This document shows, in pieces, positions 37,420 to 46,140 of a stretch of DNA of 64,000 nt. Position 1 is the stretch's first letter, and each line of letters opens with the position of its first letter. This stretch comes from Xanthobacter autotrophicus. GTDB taxonomy: Bacteria > Pseudomonadota > Alphaproteobacteria > Rhizobiales > Xanthobacteraceae. The notes below the pieces were generated by a model. The model saw only the letters and a list, made by a program, of their open reading frames with translations, did not search any database and was not told where the DNA came from. The position numbers were made by a program, and so were the translations under genes. Location: NCBI RefSeq assembly GCF_030015065.1, contig NZ_JAIVFN010000006.1:18834-82833 (forward strand), written 5' to 3'.

Positions 37420-37479
37420 TCGTGACGGGTTGGAGGCCAGAGAGAGGTTCTCTGGCCGCCCGTCGCGGAGAAATATCCC
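37420..37479 (+). ncRNA. Structured 5' leader of parB (two-stem motif, copy 2)
   Basis: The outer stem GACGGG (37424-37429) pairs with CCCGTC (37459-37464), with a possible extension to 37422/37466. The inner stem is a 9-bp GGCCAGAGA/TCTCTGGCC (37435-37443/37449-37457) with a 5-nt loop. GGAGAAATATCCC leads into the ATG. Conserved bases with copy 1 are GTGACGGGTTG, GAGAGAGG, GCCCGTC and the GGAGAA-NN-ATCCCATG end. Confidence 0.6.
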
Positions 37480-39543
37480 ATGGCCACGGCCGTTCAGAAG
37501 ATCACCCTTTCGTCCTCCCGCGACATCCCTTTCAACAAGCTGGTGCTGAGTCAGGCCAACGTCCGCCGGGTGAAGGCGGGCGTCTCCATCGAGGAACTCG
37601 CCGAGGACATCGCCCGGCGCGGCCTGCTCCAGGGCCTCAATGTCCGAGCCGTGGTCGATCCCGACGGCGTCGAGACCGGCATGTATGAGATCCCGGCCGG
37701 CGGGCGGCGCTATCGGGCGCTGGAGCTGCTGGTGAAGCGCAAGCGCCTCGCCAGGACGGCCCCGGTGCCATGCATTGTCCGTGAGGGCGGCATCGCCGAG
37801 GAGGATTCCCTCGCCGAGAATGTCCAGCGCGCGCCGCTCCATCCCCTCGACCAGTTCCGTGCCTTTCTCGCTCTGCGGGAGAAGGGCCAGTCCGAGGAGG
37901 AGATCGCCGCCGCCTTCTTCGTCTCGGTCGCGGTGGTGAAGCAGCGGCTGAAGCTCGCCTCGCTCTCTCCGACGCTCCTCGACACCTATGCCGAGGATGG
38001 CCTCACCCTCGACCAGCTCATGGCCTTCACCGTATCGGGCGACCATGAACGGCAGGAGCAGGTGCTGGAGCGTCTCGCCCAAGCTTACGACAAGCAGCCC
38101 TATGTCATCCGGCGCATGCTGACGGAGGGCGCGGTGCGGGCATCCGACAAGCGGGCCCGCTTCATCGGCATCGAGGCCTACGAGATGGCCGGCGGCACGG
38201 TGCTGCGCGACCTGTTCCAGGGCGATGACGGTGGCTGGCTGCAGGATGTGCCCCTCGTCGACCGGATGGTGGCCGAGAAGCTCGTCGCCGAGGCCGACGT
38301 GATCCGGAGCGAGGGTTGGAAGTGGATCGAGGTCGCGCCGGACTTCGCCTATGGCCACACCTATGGCCTACGCCAATTGCGGGGCGAGCCCATGCATTTG
38401 ACCGAAGCGGAGGAGGCTGCGCGGGAGGCAGCCCAGGGGGAATACGATCGTCTGTCCGAAGAACATGCCGATGTCGACGAGCTTCCCGAAGAGGTCGACG
38501 CGCGGCTCGGGGCACTCGAGGCGATGCTGGAGGCCTTCGAAGCGCGTCCTCTCGCGTTCGATCCGGCGGAGGTCGCCCGGGCCGGCGCCTTCGTCAGCAT
38601 CGCACAGGATGGAAAGCTCCGGGTGGAACGGGGTTTCGTCCGCCCGGAGGACGAGGTGCCGGTCGAGGAGGACCATGACCCTTCCATCGAGACCGACGGT
38701 GCCAACCTCGTGGCCTCATCCCCTCGGCAGGAGGCGGCAGCAGGCGATGCTCCTGGCGAGCCCGAGGAGGAGGACGGCCTCACCCCCATCTCCGACCGGC
38801 TGCTCACGGAGCTGACCACCCACCGCACCCTCGGCCTGCGCCATTCGCTGGGCGAGCAGCCTGACGTCGCCTTCCTTGCCGCGGTCCATGCCCTGACGCT
38901 GAAAGCTTTCTACGCCTATGGCTCGGACAGCTGCCTTGAGCTCGATCTCAAGAGCGTCTCGTTCAATGCCCAGGCGCCGGGCCTCAATGACAGCGTCTCC
39001 GCCGAGTCCATTCGTGTCCGGCATGAGAGCTGGGCCAAGGCTCTGCCGAAGGAGCCGGGCACGCTCTGGGACACCTTGAGCGGGTGGGACCACGACAGCC
39101 GGGCCGCACTGTTCGCCCATGTGGTGAGCCTCTCGGTCAATGCGGTGCATGAGGCCTGGAACCGCCGTCCCCGCGCCTTCGCCCATGCCGATAGGCTGGC
39201 GCAGGCGGTGTCGCTCGACATGGCAGCCGTCGGATGGAAGCCCACGGTGGACACCTTCCTCGGCAGGGTCACCAAGGCCCGCATCCTGCAGGCGGTGACC
39301 GAGGCCAAGGGGGAGCGCCCGGCCGAGCGGATCGCCCACCTCAAGAAGGGCGACATGGCCCGGGAGGCCGAGACCCTCCTCGCCGACAGCGGCTGGCTCC
39401 CGGAGGCGCTGCGGACCCAGCCCTTGGACACCGTCGGCGAGGAAACGGCGGAGACCGACGGCGAAACGGCCATGGCCGACAGCGAAGACCTCGCCGACAC
39501 TGAGGAGCCCGAAGCGATCTCCTCCTCGATCGCTGCCGAATAA
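37480..39543 (+). CDS. ParB/RepB/Spo0J-type DNA-binding protein (orphan, long)
   Basis: This 687-residue ParB-family protein has the N-terminal ParB/Srx nucleotide-binding fold with GGRRYRALE (near 69-77) and AENVQR (near 108-113), the CTP-site motifs of ParB. A KorB-like HTH domain (about 125-200: SEEEIAAAFFVSVAVVKQRLKLASL) follows. A long C-terminal region (about 270-687) is acidic around 400-450. No parA is nearby, so a gene-regulatory role or a replicon accessory function is as likely as partition. The ATG at 37480 is fixed by the leader and its GGAG site. Confidence 0.88.
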   Translation: MATAVQKITLSSSRDIPFNKLVLSQANVRRVKAGVSIEELAEDIARRGLLQGLNVRAVVDPDGVETGMYEIPAGGRRYRALELLVKRKRLARTAPVPCIVREGGIAEEDSLAENVQRAPLHPLDQFRAFLALREKGQSEEEIAAAFFVSVAVVKQRLKLASLSPTLLDTYAEDGLTLDQLMAFTVSGDHERQEQVLERLAQAYDKQPYVIRRMLTEGAVRASDKRARFIGIEAYEMAGGTVLRDLFQGDDGGWLQDVPLVDRMVAEKLVAEADVIRSEGWKWIEVAPDFAYGHTYGLRQLRGEPMHLTEAEEAAREAAQGEYDRLSEEHADVDELPEEVDARLGALEAMLEAFEARPLAFDPAEVARAGAFVSIAQDGKLRVERGFVRPEDEVPVEEDHDPSIETDGANLVASSPRQEAAAGDAPGEPEEEDGLTPISDRLLTELTTHRTLGLRHSLGEQPDVAFLAAVHALTLKAFYAYGSDSCLELDLKSVSFNAQAPGLNDSVSAESIRVRHESWAKALPKEPGTLWDTLSGWDHDSRAALFAHVVSLSVNAVHEAWNRRPRAFAHADRLAQAVSLDMAAVGWKPTVDTFLGRVTKARILQAVTEAKGERPAERIAHLKKGDMAREAETLLADSGWLPEALRTQPLDTVGEETAETDGETAMADSEDLADTEEPEAISSSIAAE

Positions 39544-39559
39544 TCCTCCCCGGGCAACC

Positions 39560-39617
39560 TGGCCCGCCGTCTGTGGCTCCGCGATCCCCCCTATCGCGTG
39601 GCCCGGACGGCGGGCCA
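39560..39617 (+). other. Long inverted repeat between parB and the Toprim gene
   Basis: A perfect 12-bp stem, TGGCCCGCCGTC/GACGGCGGGCCA (39560-39571/39606-39617), encloses a second hairpin CGCGAT/ATCGCG (39580-39585/39593-39598). TTTTCTTGG follows. It may end the parB transcript or act as a leader of the next gene, whose ATG is 18 bp beyond the stem. Confidence 0.55.
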
Positions 39618-39635
39618 TTTTCTTGGAGCGTCCCC

Positions 39636-40673
39636 ATGACGGATGTGACCCATGATCTGGCCCGGCAGTTGGGGCGGCAGGCGGAGGCAGTCTGCCGCCA
39701 TTATCTCTCCGCGGGCCGACGGCAGGGGCACTATTGGCAGGTCGGCGATGTTCGCAACTCTCCCGGCCGCTCCATGTTCGTGCGGCTGACGGACACCGCG
39801 AAGGGCCCAGCCGGAAAATGGACCGACGCTGCCACGGGCGAGCACGGCGACCTCCTCGACGTGATCCGCGAAAGCCGGGGCCTGCTCAACTTCACCGATG
39901 TGGTCGCAGAGGCTCAAGCATTTCTGCGCCTTCCACCAATCTCACCAGACGCGGAAGCTCCTCATGGCGGAAAGCAATGTTCCTCACGTGATCCGGTCAT
40001 CTCGGCACGACGGCTGTTCGCCGCTGCAGAGCCGATTTCGGGCACAATCGTAGAGGCGTATCTGCGGACCCGCGGCATCTCGGCTTTGCACGAAACCGGA
40101 AGCTTGCGCTTTCATCCTCGCTGCTTCTATCGCCCGGCTGCGCACGGGCCCATTCAACCCCTGCCGGCCATGATCGCTGCCGTCACCGACCTCAGGGGAC
40201 GGATCATGGGCATCCACCGGACGTGGCTCGCTCCGGACGGATCGGACAAGGCGGCAATCGCCACGCCCCGGCGGGCCATAGGTCACCTGCTGGAGCATGC
40301 CGTTCGCTTCGGCCGAGTTGATGACGTGATGGCTGCCGGAGAGGGCATCGAGACGATCCTTTCCCTCCGCGGCGTGTTGCCAAGCCTCCCGACGGCAGCG
40401 GCGCTCTCGGCCGCCCACCTTTCCGCCATCGCCTTTCCACCCGGGCTACGGCGGCTCTACATCGCCCGCGACACCGATCCGGCCGGCAACAGGGCACGGG
40501 ACAGCCTCATTGCACGAGCGAACTCCACCGGGATCGAGGCCATCGTGCTCTCGCCGACGCTTGGCGACTTCAACGAAGATCTGCGCGCCTTTGGCGTTGA
40601 CGCCTTGCGGGCGCAACTCCGATGTCAGCTTGCTCCCGAGGACGTCGCCCGCTTGTCCGTGACGAGCCCATGA
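39636..40673 (+). CDS. Toprim-domain primase-like protein
   Basis: This 345-residue protein of the plasmid/ICE Toprim family (DUF7146-plus-Toprim layout) has an N-terminal region with a short zinc-free primase-like fold (VGDVRNSPGRSMFVRLTD, AGKWTDAATGEHGDLLDVI). The AYLRTRGI segment is near 141, and the Toprim domain has VMAAGEGIETILSL and LYIARDTDPAGNRARDSL with the D-x-D pair. The ATG at 39636 lies after TTGGAGCG. It may prime replication of the element. No helicase or replication initiator is adjacent. Confidence 0.83.
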   Translation: MTDVTHDLARQLGRQAEAVCRHYLSAGRRQGHYWQVGDVRNSPGRSMFVRLTDTAKGPAGKWTDAATGEHGDLLDVIRESRGLLNFTDVVAEAQAFLRLPPISPDAEAPHGGKQCSSRDPVISARRLFAAAEPISGTIVEAYLRTRGISALHETGSLRFHPRCFYRPAAHGPIQPLPAMIAAVTDLRGRIMGIHRTWLAPDGSDKAAIATPRRAIGHLLEHAVRFGRVDDVMAAGEGIETILSLRGVLPSLPTAAALSAAHLSAIAFPPGLRRLYIARDTDPAGNRARDSLIARANSTGIEAIVLSPTLGDFNEDLRAFGVDALRAQLRCQLAPEDVARLSVTSP

Positions 40674-41012
40674 TCTGGAGTGGCTGCGAGCGGGAATGCT
40701 CTTCCGCCACGCTCTGATACCCACCGCCGACAGAGAACCCGCAGCCAGGCCTTCCAGAGGGCGATCGGCCGGCAGTCGTCCCGGACCGGCAATGGCTCCG
40801 GCCGGTGATTTTCCGTCGCCGGTGTTTCCCCACGACGCAGGCGTCGCAGGGCCCCGACACGCGGCGTTCCATCGCGAAGCAAAATCCCCGGCCTTCGCCA
40901 TCCTCCGCTCACGCTCCGGCCCCGCGCTTCCCGCGGGGTGCAGGTCCGTCCCGCCCGCCGGCTTCGTCGCCATGAAGGCCGCAAGGCTGCGGTCCAACCG
41001 ACGGAGCCTCCC
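40674..41012 (+). other. Intergenic region before the DUF2493 gene
   Basis: About 340 bp without a convincing gene. Two small hairpins are visible, CCCCGC-7 nt-GCGGGG (about 40922-40940) and CCGCA-4 nt-TGCGG (about 40979-40992). Together they could form the 5' leader of the next gene. A plus-strand frame of about 106 codons here has Arg/Pro/Ala composition and looks non-coding. Confidence 0.5.
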
Positions 41013-41936
41013 ATGAGCACCGAGCACGACGGACCCCGCCACGCTTCCTCTCCCACCGATCACCTGCTGCAGGAACTTCAGCTCTATGGCTACCGTCCCT
41101 CGGACGACGAAACGGATCCGCGGCCGCTTCCCGATGCCGACCGCATCACCGGCGCAATTGCCGACATCTTCGATGCCCTCATCGCGACGCTGCAAGACAC
41201 TCGCCTCGAGCCGGACCTTCCCGATCTCCTGTGGTCGACCGTCCATCTCTTCCACCGTGCCGCCGGCCGTATCTCGGGCACCCTTGACGACAACGAGCAA
41301 GGCCAGCGCCGCAGCCAGCAGGAACAGGACGGCAGCGAGGTGCGCTCGGCGGAGCTGGAGCGACTCATCGCCGAGGGCCAGAGCCTCATGGAACGCCGCA
41401 ACACCTTCGAGCTGATGCGCGACGAGGCTGCCGATGCCTTCGAACGGCACACCGGCTCAGCCTGGCGCCCGCGCTCCGGATCCCTGGTGAACCATCGGCA
41501 CCTCACCGCAGCCCTCATCGACAGCCGCGATTTCCTCGCCGCCCGCAGGCGGGCTGAGACCGAGGTGATGATGCCCACAGGTCCGAAGATCGCCTTTTCC
41601 GGCGGCGACACGATGGACCACACGCACATCTGGGCGAAGCTCGATCAGGTCCGCGCGAAGCACCCTGACATGGTGCTGCTGCACGGTGGCTCGCCCAAGG
41701 GTGCCGAGAGGATCGCCGCCTGCTGGGCCGATGCCCGTAAGGTGCCGCAGGTCGCGTTCAAGCCCGACTGGACACGGCACGCCAAGGCCGCCCCCTTCAA
41801 GCGCAACGACCAGATGCTCTCGGTCATGCCCATCGGGGTCATTATCTTCCCCGGCACGGGCATCCAGGACAACCTCGCCGACAAGGCCCGCAAGCTCGGC
41901 ATCCCGGTCTATCGGTTCGGGTCAGGCGGCGCATGA
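41013..41936 (+). CDS. DUF2493 / SLOG-domain protein
   Basis: This 307-residue protein has an N-terminal helical region (about 1-185, including a Glu/Arg-rich coiled-coil stretch). A C-terminal Rossmann-like SLOG fold follows: KIAFSGGDTMDHTHIW, VLLHGGSPKGAERIAACWA, VIIFPGTGIQDNLADKAR and IPVYRF. SLOG proteins bind nucleotides or their derivatives and recur on plasmids, ICEs and defence islands. It is the last of four same-strand genes in this module. The exact ligand is unknown. Confidence 0.82.
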   Translation: MSTEHDGPRHASSPTDHLLQELQLYGYRPSDDETDPRPLPDADRITGAIADIFDALIATLQDTRLEPDLPDLLWSTVHLFHRAAGRISGTLDDNEQGQRRSQQEQDGSEVRSAELERLIAEGQSLMERRNTFELMRDEAADAFERHTGSAWRPRSGSLVNHRHLTAALIDSRDFLAARRRAETEVMMPTGPKIAFSGGDTMDHTHIWAKLDQVRAKHPDMVLLHGGSPKGAERIAACWADARKVPQVAFKPDWTRHAKAAPFKRNDQMLSVMPIGVIIFPGTGIQDNLADKARKLGIPVYRFGSGGA

Positions 41937-42321
41937 GCGCTGCCCCCTTCTCGACCATCGGAATCGAATTTCACGAGCCCTGAACGTTTCTCATGAAAGT
42001 GCTGGCTCCATTATCGATTTTCACCGGACTGACGAGCAGGACCTGTACTCATCAGACGTGTAGCTGAACAAAGCCTCCAGAGTCAGCTTATGCAGGGAGA
42101 CGGCCGCACCTGCCGATCTTCGAGCGACCATCCACCCCCGCTTTTTTTGCGCTGATCCTTGGTCCGGCCGAGGGCCTGACGCCATCAACCCGCAAGGGGT
42201 CGGCTACGCACCGCGTGCCGCCGCTCCGCTTCGCCGTCGCGGTGATTGCGGCCATCGGCCGGACCAATCGGGCGCCTGTCAGCGGGGGATGGTCCTCCGC
42301 TTCGAGCAGGAGCCGGACCCC
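41937..42321 (+). other. Intergenic region between DUF2493 and small ORF
   Basis: About 385 bp with mixed composition. The first 150 bp are AT-richer (42,000-42,090). A CCCCCGC-TTTTTTT run at about 42,129-42,144 could mark transcript termination, although no strong stem precedes it. No recognisable gene. Confidence 0.45.
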
Positions 42322-42489
42322 ATGTCCTCTACCGATGCGCAGGCCTTCGCCCTCAGCCTTGCCAAGACCCTGATGGTCGTCATCGTGATCTTTCGCGCCG
42401 GCGACGGCAGCCTCTCGGTCGTGCCGGCCGACGAATTCGACGGCGATGCCTCCCAGATCGTCTGGGAGATTGATCCCTTCGCCAGATAG
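42322..42489 (+). CDS. Small hypothetical protein
   Basis: This 55-residue protein (MSSTDAQAFALSLAKTLMVV...) has one short hydrophobic stretch and an acidic end (DEFDGDASQIVWEIDPFAR). Small proteins of this style occur on rhizobial plasmids and ICEs. I cannot name a family. The ATG at 42322 is preferred to one 33 bp upstream because AGGAG precedes it at suitable spacing. Confidence 0.5.
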   Translation: MSSTDAQAFALSLAKTLMVVIVIFRAGDGSLSVVPADEFDGDASQIVWEIDPFAR

Positions 42490-42626
42490 CGGAGGGAGCG
42501 CGGAAGTCCCGAGCATCCCCATTGCAGGGATTCCGGCGGCTTTTTCCCTTGCTATGCTGGTGATCGCGCCGCGGTGGTGGTGGTGGAAGGCGCAACCGTC
42601 AGAGCTTTCCTTATGGAGATACCACC

Positions 42627-43055
42627 ATGATTTTCCTCGGCATCCTGCTTGGTCTCGCCGCCATCGCGTTATTCTGCTGGCTGCTGTTTACGCTCGCGGT
42701 CTTCGCGCTGCCGTTCTTCGCCGCTGTCAGCGCCGGCACTTGGGCACACCAAACCGGCGCGGGCTGGCTCGGTGCGATCGTCGTTGGCCTGATCGCCGGG
42801 GGCATCACGCTCGGCATCGGCCAGGTTCTGTTCGCGGTCGTTCGTCCGATGTGGGCGCGGCTCCTCTTTGCGCTCGCCTTCGTCATCCCGGCCGTCATCG
42901 TCGGCTATCACGCCACGCATGGCATCGCGAAGCTCGCCATGCCGTCCGAGACGTGGCAGATCGTCTTCTCGATCATCGGCGCTATTGCCATCGGCGTCAC
43001 GACGCTGTTGCGGGTCGCGGCCAGCGCGTCCAGTTGGGACCTTGCGCAGATCTGA
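42627..43055 (+). CDS. Small polytopic membrane protein, function unknown
   Basis: This 142-residue protein has about five hydrophobic segments (residues about 2-22, 24-40, 48-72, 76-97 and 110-135) rich in Gly/Ala/Ile and little else. TATGGAGAT precedes the ATG. No known transporter signature is evident. It stands alone between the maintenance module and the chrA remnant. Small membrane proteins of this kind are frequent on mobile elements. Confidence 0.65.
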   Translation: MIFLGILLGLAAIALFCWLLFTLAVFALPFFAAVSAGTWAHQTGAGWLGAIVVGLIAGGITLGIGQVLFAVVRPMWARLLFALAFVIPAVIVGYHATHGIAKLAMPSETWQIVFSIIGAIAIGVTTLLRVAASASSWDLAQI

Positions 43056-43409
43056 GCACGCTCCATGTCATTCGGCAGGGCCGGAGCCGAAAGAGCCTTG
43101 CCATCCATGCTGTCCGAGGATGCGGATCGGTGGCGCCGTCCGGATTGTGGCAGAGGCCCAAGCGGCGGTCGATCGCGATTACTTGAGACGAGACGACGCC
43201 ACGTGGTCGGTCGCGGACCAGCGCATGATGGGAGCTATCTTATCTGGTCCTACCCGTCGCGGCGGAAGTGCACGGAGCCGGCCCGGAACGGGGGACGTGA
43301 AGCCGAAGAGGATCGGGCCGGTCTTCTGTGAGGTTGCGGAGGCCGCCATCATCCCCGTTCGGCATCCGTCCGTCGACGCGCCAAGTCGAACAGAGCCATT
43401 ATTCATGGC
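43056..43409 (+). other. Intergenic region without a supported gene
   Basis: About 354 bp. Several overlapping frames exist on both strands but none shows a family motif or a good start site. This stretch plus the chrA remnant looks like a scar between the mobile module and the metal-resistance block. Confidence 0.45.
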
Positions 43410-43670
43410 TCACCCGATACCGCCCGCAAGCCCATAGAGCAGTCCGAGCACTGAACAGCCTGCCAAAATCGTCATCACGCCGAGGTGGAAGCGGAACACG
43501 GCGTTGAGCGCGGCAAGGGTGAGGATCAGGGACGCTGGCCGGATCGACGCCAACATCGGCACCTCCAGGCCCAGTCCCAGCGTGTTCAGCGTGATGATCT
43601 CGCCGAACAGCACGTGCAACAGGTGACCTCGTCGGCGCCCGCGTTGATCCTGCTCAAGGCGGTCCTTTCA
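43410..43670 (-). pseudogene. chrA: Truncated, frameshifted chromate transporter (ChrA) remnant
   Basis: The minus strand encodes only the C-terminal end of a ChrA transporter: HVLFGEI, then a long hydrophobic tail with ALNAVFRFHLGVMTILAGC. About 20 codons earlier another frame gives TALSRINAGADEV, like the ALSAITAAVVG segment that precedes HVLFG in intact ChrA. The intervening 10 or so residues are missing and the frame differs, so a deletion/frameshift has occurred. The rest of the gene is absent. It is a decayed metal-resistance gene; assignment relies on remembered ChrA motifs. Confidence 0.6.
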
Positions 43671-43708
43671 TGCGCACCTATGATGAGGCATAGTTCGCCG
43701 GTGAGGCG

Positions 43709-44101
43709 ATGAGGCATATGATCAGGCTCAGGTCGGCAGCGGGGTGGGTGAAGGTGCTGCCAGCGATCCTGGTGGCAATGGCCATGCTGTTCGGACCCAT
43801 CGCGAGCGCCTATTCCGCGCCGTGCCATGACGAGGATTCGGCATACGCAGCTGCGGCGGATCATCCGTACCAGATCGCCTCGCTTGATCCCGCAGATCAT
43901 CATCCGGACGAGCCGACCCAACCCGCTGAACACGGAAAGTGCTGCAGCGTCTCCTGCAGTGTCTATGTGCCCGTGGCCGACGGCGCGAGCCTGCACGTTC
44001 TGGATCTGACCTTTGTTCGAGAGCCCTTTGATCTCGCCAACCAGGCCGCGGACGGCTTGGCGGTCTTGCCCGGCCTCGATCCCCCGCGTTTCCAGAGCTG
44101 A
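43709..44101 (+). CDS. Secreted small Cys/His protein in metal-resistance cluster
   Basis: This 130-residue protein has an N-terminal signal-type helix (VKVLPAILVAMAMLFGPIASAYSA) with a plausible cleavage after AYSA. A His/Asp-rich stretch (ADHPYQIASLDPADHHPDEP), then GKCCSVSCSV and a C-terminal LPGLDPPRFQS follow. The Cys cluster, His content and PPR-like end resemble DUF2946-type periplasmic proteins found near copper genes. The ATG at 43718 is an alternative start. Metal binding is inferred. Confidence 0.6.
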   Translation: MRHMIRLRSAAGWVKVLPAILVAMAMLFGPIASAYSAPCHDEDSAYAAAADHPYQIASLDPADHHPDEPTQPAEHGKCCSVSCSVYVPVADGASLHVLDLTFVREPFDLANQAADGLAVLPGLDPPRFQS

Positions 44102-44239
44102 TACCGGTCTCAACGCATTTCAGGCGTGAGGCGGACGCGCGAAGCAGCGCCCGTTGAGGGCGCCGGCGCGTCGACGTGCCGCAAGATGCCCCCGAAATCA
44201 GCGTCGGCCTCGTGCCGATGGCGAAACGAGGACCTTTCC

Positions 44240-46138
44240 ATGTATGGTCGCGACACGCTTGCCGAGCCTATGGCCGGCACGGCTGCGCTTGGACAATCCG
44301 GACCGACTGGCACCGGAACCCCGCGGCAAACCCGAAATGCCCAAGGGAGCGCCTTCTCCAGCGATCCCGGAACGTTCGCTCGCGATTTCTTGTCCTATGG
44401 CAGGGACGTGGCCGAGCGCTGGATCCTGTTCTGGGACACGCTGCGCCAGCGGGCCGACAACATGCTGGCGCACGAGCGCGCCGGTAAGCCGGCTCTGCTC
44501 GACTTCGACTATGAGGTCCTGCTCGATGCCCGCCGGCTCGAGCGTCCGGCAAACTATGCCCTCCTGCGCGTGACCCGCGTGGGGGACGAGTGCCTGGAAG
44601 ATTGTCTGGACGCGGCCAAGCCGCCCGTGGTGATCCTCGACCCGCGCGCCGGCCACGGCCCCGGCATCGGTGGCTTCAAGCAGGACTCCGAGGTCGGCAT
44701 CGCCCTGCACCAGGGGCACCCCGTCTATTTCGTCACCTTCTATCCAGAGCCCGCCGCGGGGCAGACGCTCGCCGACGTGCTTCACGTGCTGCGGCGGTTC
44801 GTCGAGGAGGTGTCATGGCGACATTCCGGCGCCGCGCCTGTGCTCTATGGGAACTGCCAGGCCGGCTGGGCGGTGACGCTGCTCGCCGCGAACTGCGCGG
44901 GGCTGGCCGGACCGGCCGTGCTGAACGGGACCCCTCTGTCCTACTGGGCCGGCGAGACCGGCATCAACCCCATGCGCATCGCCGCCGGCTTCGAGGGCGG
45001 GGCGTGGTTGACACACCTTCTCGCCGACCTCGGGGACGGACGCTTCGACGGCGCCTTTCTGGTGCAGAACTTCGAGGGGCTGAAGCCCGAGGCGGTATGG
45101 GAGAAGTACGCGAACCTCTATGCCCACATGGATACTGAGCGGGAGCGGTTCCTCGCCTTCGAGCGCTGGTGGGGCGGCTATTACTTCCTGAGCCGCGAGG
45201 AGATCCTCGCCATCGTGGAGAACTTCTTCGTCGGCAACAGGCTGGAGCAGGGCCGCGTCCGGATCTGCGAAGGGTGCCATGCGGATCTCAGGCGCATCCG
45301 CAACCCGCTCGTGATCTTCGCATCCTATGGCGACAACATCACGCCGCCCCATCAGGCGCTCGGCTGGTTACCGATCGTGTACCAGGATACGGAAGATCTC
45401 AAGGCGGCGGGCCAGCGCATCGTCTATCTCATCAACCGCCATGTGGGTCACCTCGGCATCTTCGTTTCCGCAAAGGTTGCGCGGCTGGAGCATCGGGCCA
45501 TCCTCGAGAGCCTGCCGCGGATCGAGACGCTCCCGCCCGGCCTCTACGAGATGAAGATCGACAATCCGTCCGGCGATCCCGATTGCCGTGAGGGCGCCTA
45601 TCAGGTCCGCTTCGAGGCGCGCGAGGTGTCCGACATCCGCTTCGCCCGGCAGGACCCTGCCTTCGAGCGCGTGCGCGACCTGTCGGAGCGCAACGAAGCC
45701 TTCTACCGCACGTTCGTCAGCCCCTGGGTACGGGCGCTGACGACGCCCTGGTCGGCGGCGATGCTTGAGACGCTGCACCCAATGCGCACCAGCCGCTACC
45801 TGTTGTCGGAAGGCTTTATGCCCTGGATGCGCGATGTCCGATGGCTCGCGGAGCAGGTCGCCGCCGACCGGCATCCGGCCGCAGCGGACAACCCCTTCAA
45901 GGTCGAGGAGGAGCACGTCGTCTCGCGCGTCGCCGAGGGGATCGAGCAGGGCCGGCGCCTGCGGGACGCCCTGTGGGAGCGCCTCTTCGACAGTCTCTAT
46001 GACGGCGTGGGCAGTGCCCACCCAGCCGGTGCGGACCCACAGCACAGGAGTGAGGGCACAGGGCCACAGGATACACGGAGCGGTTTGGATTTCCAGGCGG
46101 CCGGCATCAGCCGGACCGCAGCGATAGGAGAGAACTGA
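44240..46138 (+). CDS. DUF3141 alpha/beta-hydrolase-like protein
   Basis: This 632-residue DUF3141 protein is distantly related to PHB synthase/depolymerase hydrolases. It shows VVILDPRAGHGPGIGGFK, VYFVTFYPEP and the nucleophile-elbow variant YGNCQAGW (Cys instead of Ser, as in PhaC). ASYGDNITPPHQALGW and the possible catalytic His region YLINRHVGHLGIFVSAKV follow. The C-terminal 150 residues are helical. The ATG at 44240 follows AACGAGGA. It leads a plus-strand run of copper-related genes. A role in lipid/acyl chemistry is inferred only from the fold; function in this cluster is unknown. Confidence 0.82.
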   Translation: MYGRDTLAEPMAGTAALGQSGPTGTGTPRQTRNAQGSAFSSDPGTFARDFLSYGRDVAERWILFWDTLRQRADNMLAHERAGKPALLDFDYEVLLDARRLERPANYALLRVTRVGDECLEDCLDAAKPPVVILDPRAGHGPGIGGFKQDSEVGIALHQGHPVYFVTFYPEPAAGQTLADVLHVLRRFVEEVSWRHSGAAPVLYGNCQAGWAVTLLAANCAGLAGPAVLNGTPLSYWAGETGINPMRIAAGFEGGAWLTHLLADLGDGRFDGAFLVQNFEGLKPEAVWEKYANLYAHMDTERERFLAFERWWGGYYFLSREEILAIVENFFVGNRLEQGRVRICEGCHADLRRIRNPLVIFASYGDNITPPHQALGWLPIVYQDTEDLKAAGQRIVYLINRHVGHLGIFVSAKVARLEHRAILESLPRIETLPPGLYEMKIDNPSGDPDCREGAYQVRFEAREVSDIRFARQDPAFERVRDLSERNEAFYRTFVSPWVRALTTPWSAAMLETLHPMRTSRYLLSEGFMPWMRDVRWLAEQVAADRHPAAADNPFKVEEEHVVSRVAEGIEQGRRLRDALWERLFDSLYDGVGSAHPAGADPQHRSEGTGPQDTRSGLDFQAAGISRTAAIGEN

Positions 46139-46140
46139 CT

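Noticed and set aside
40696..41016. 106-codon plus-strand frame before the DUF2493 gene
   Set aside because: Low-complexity Arg/Pro/Ala/Ser product without motif. More likely a leader region.
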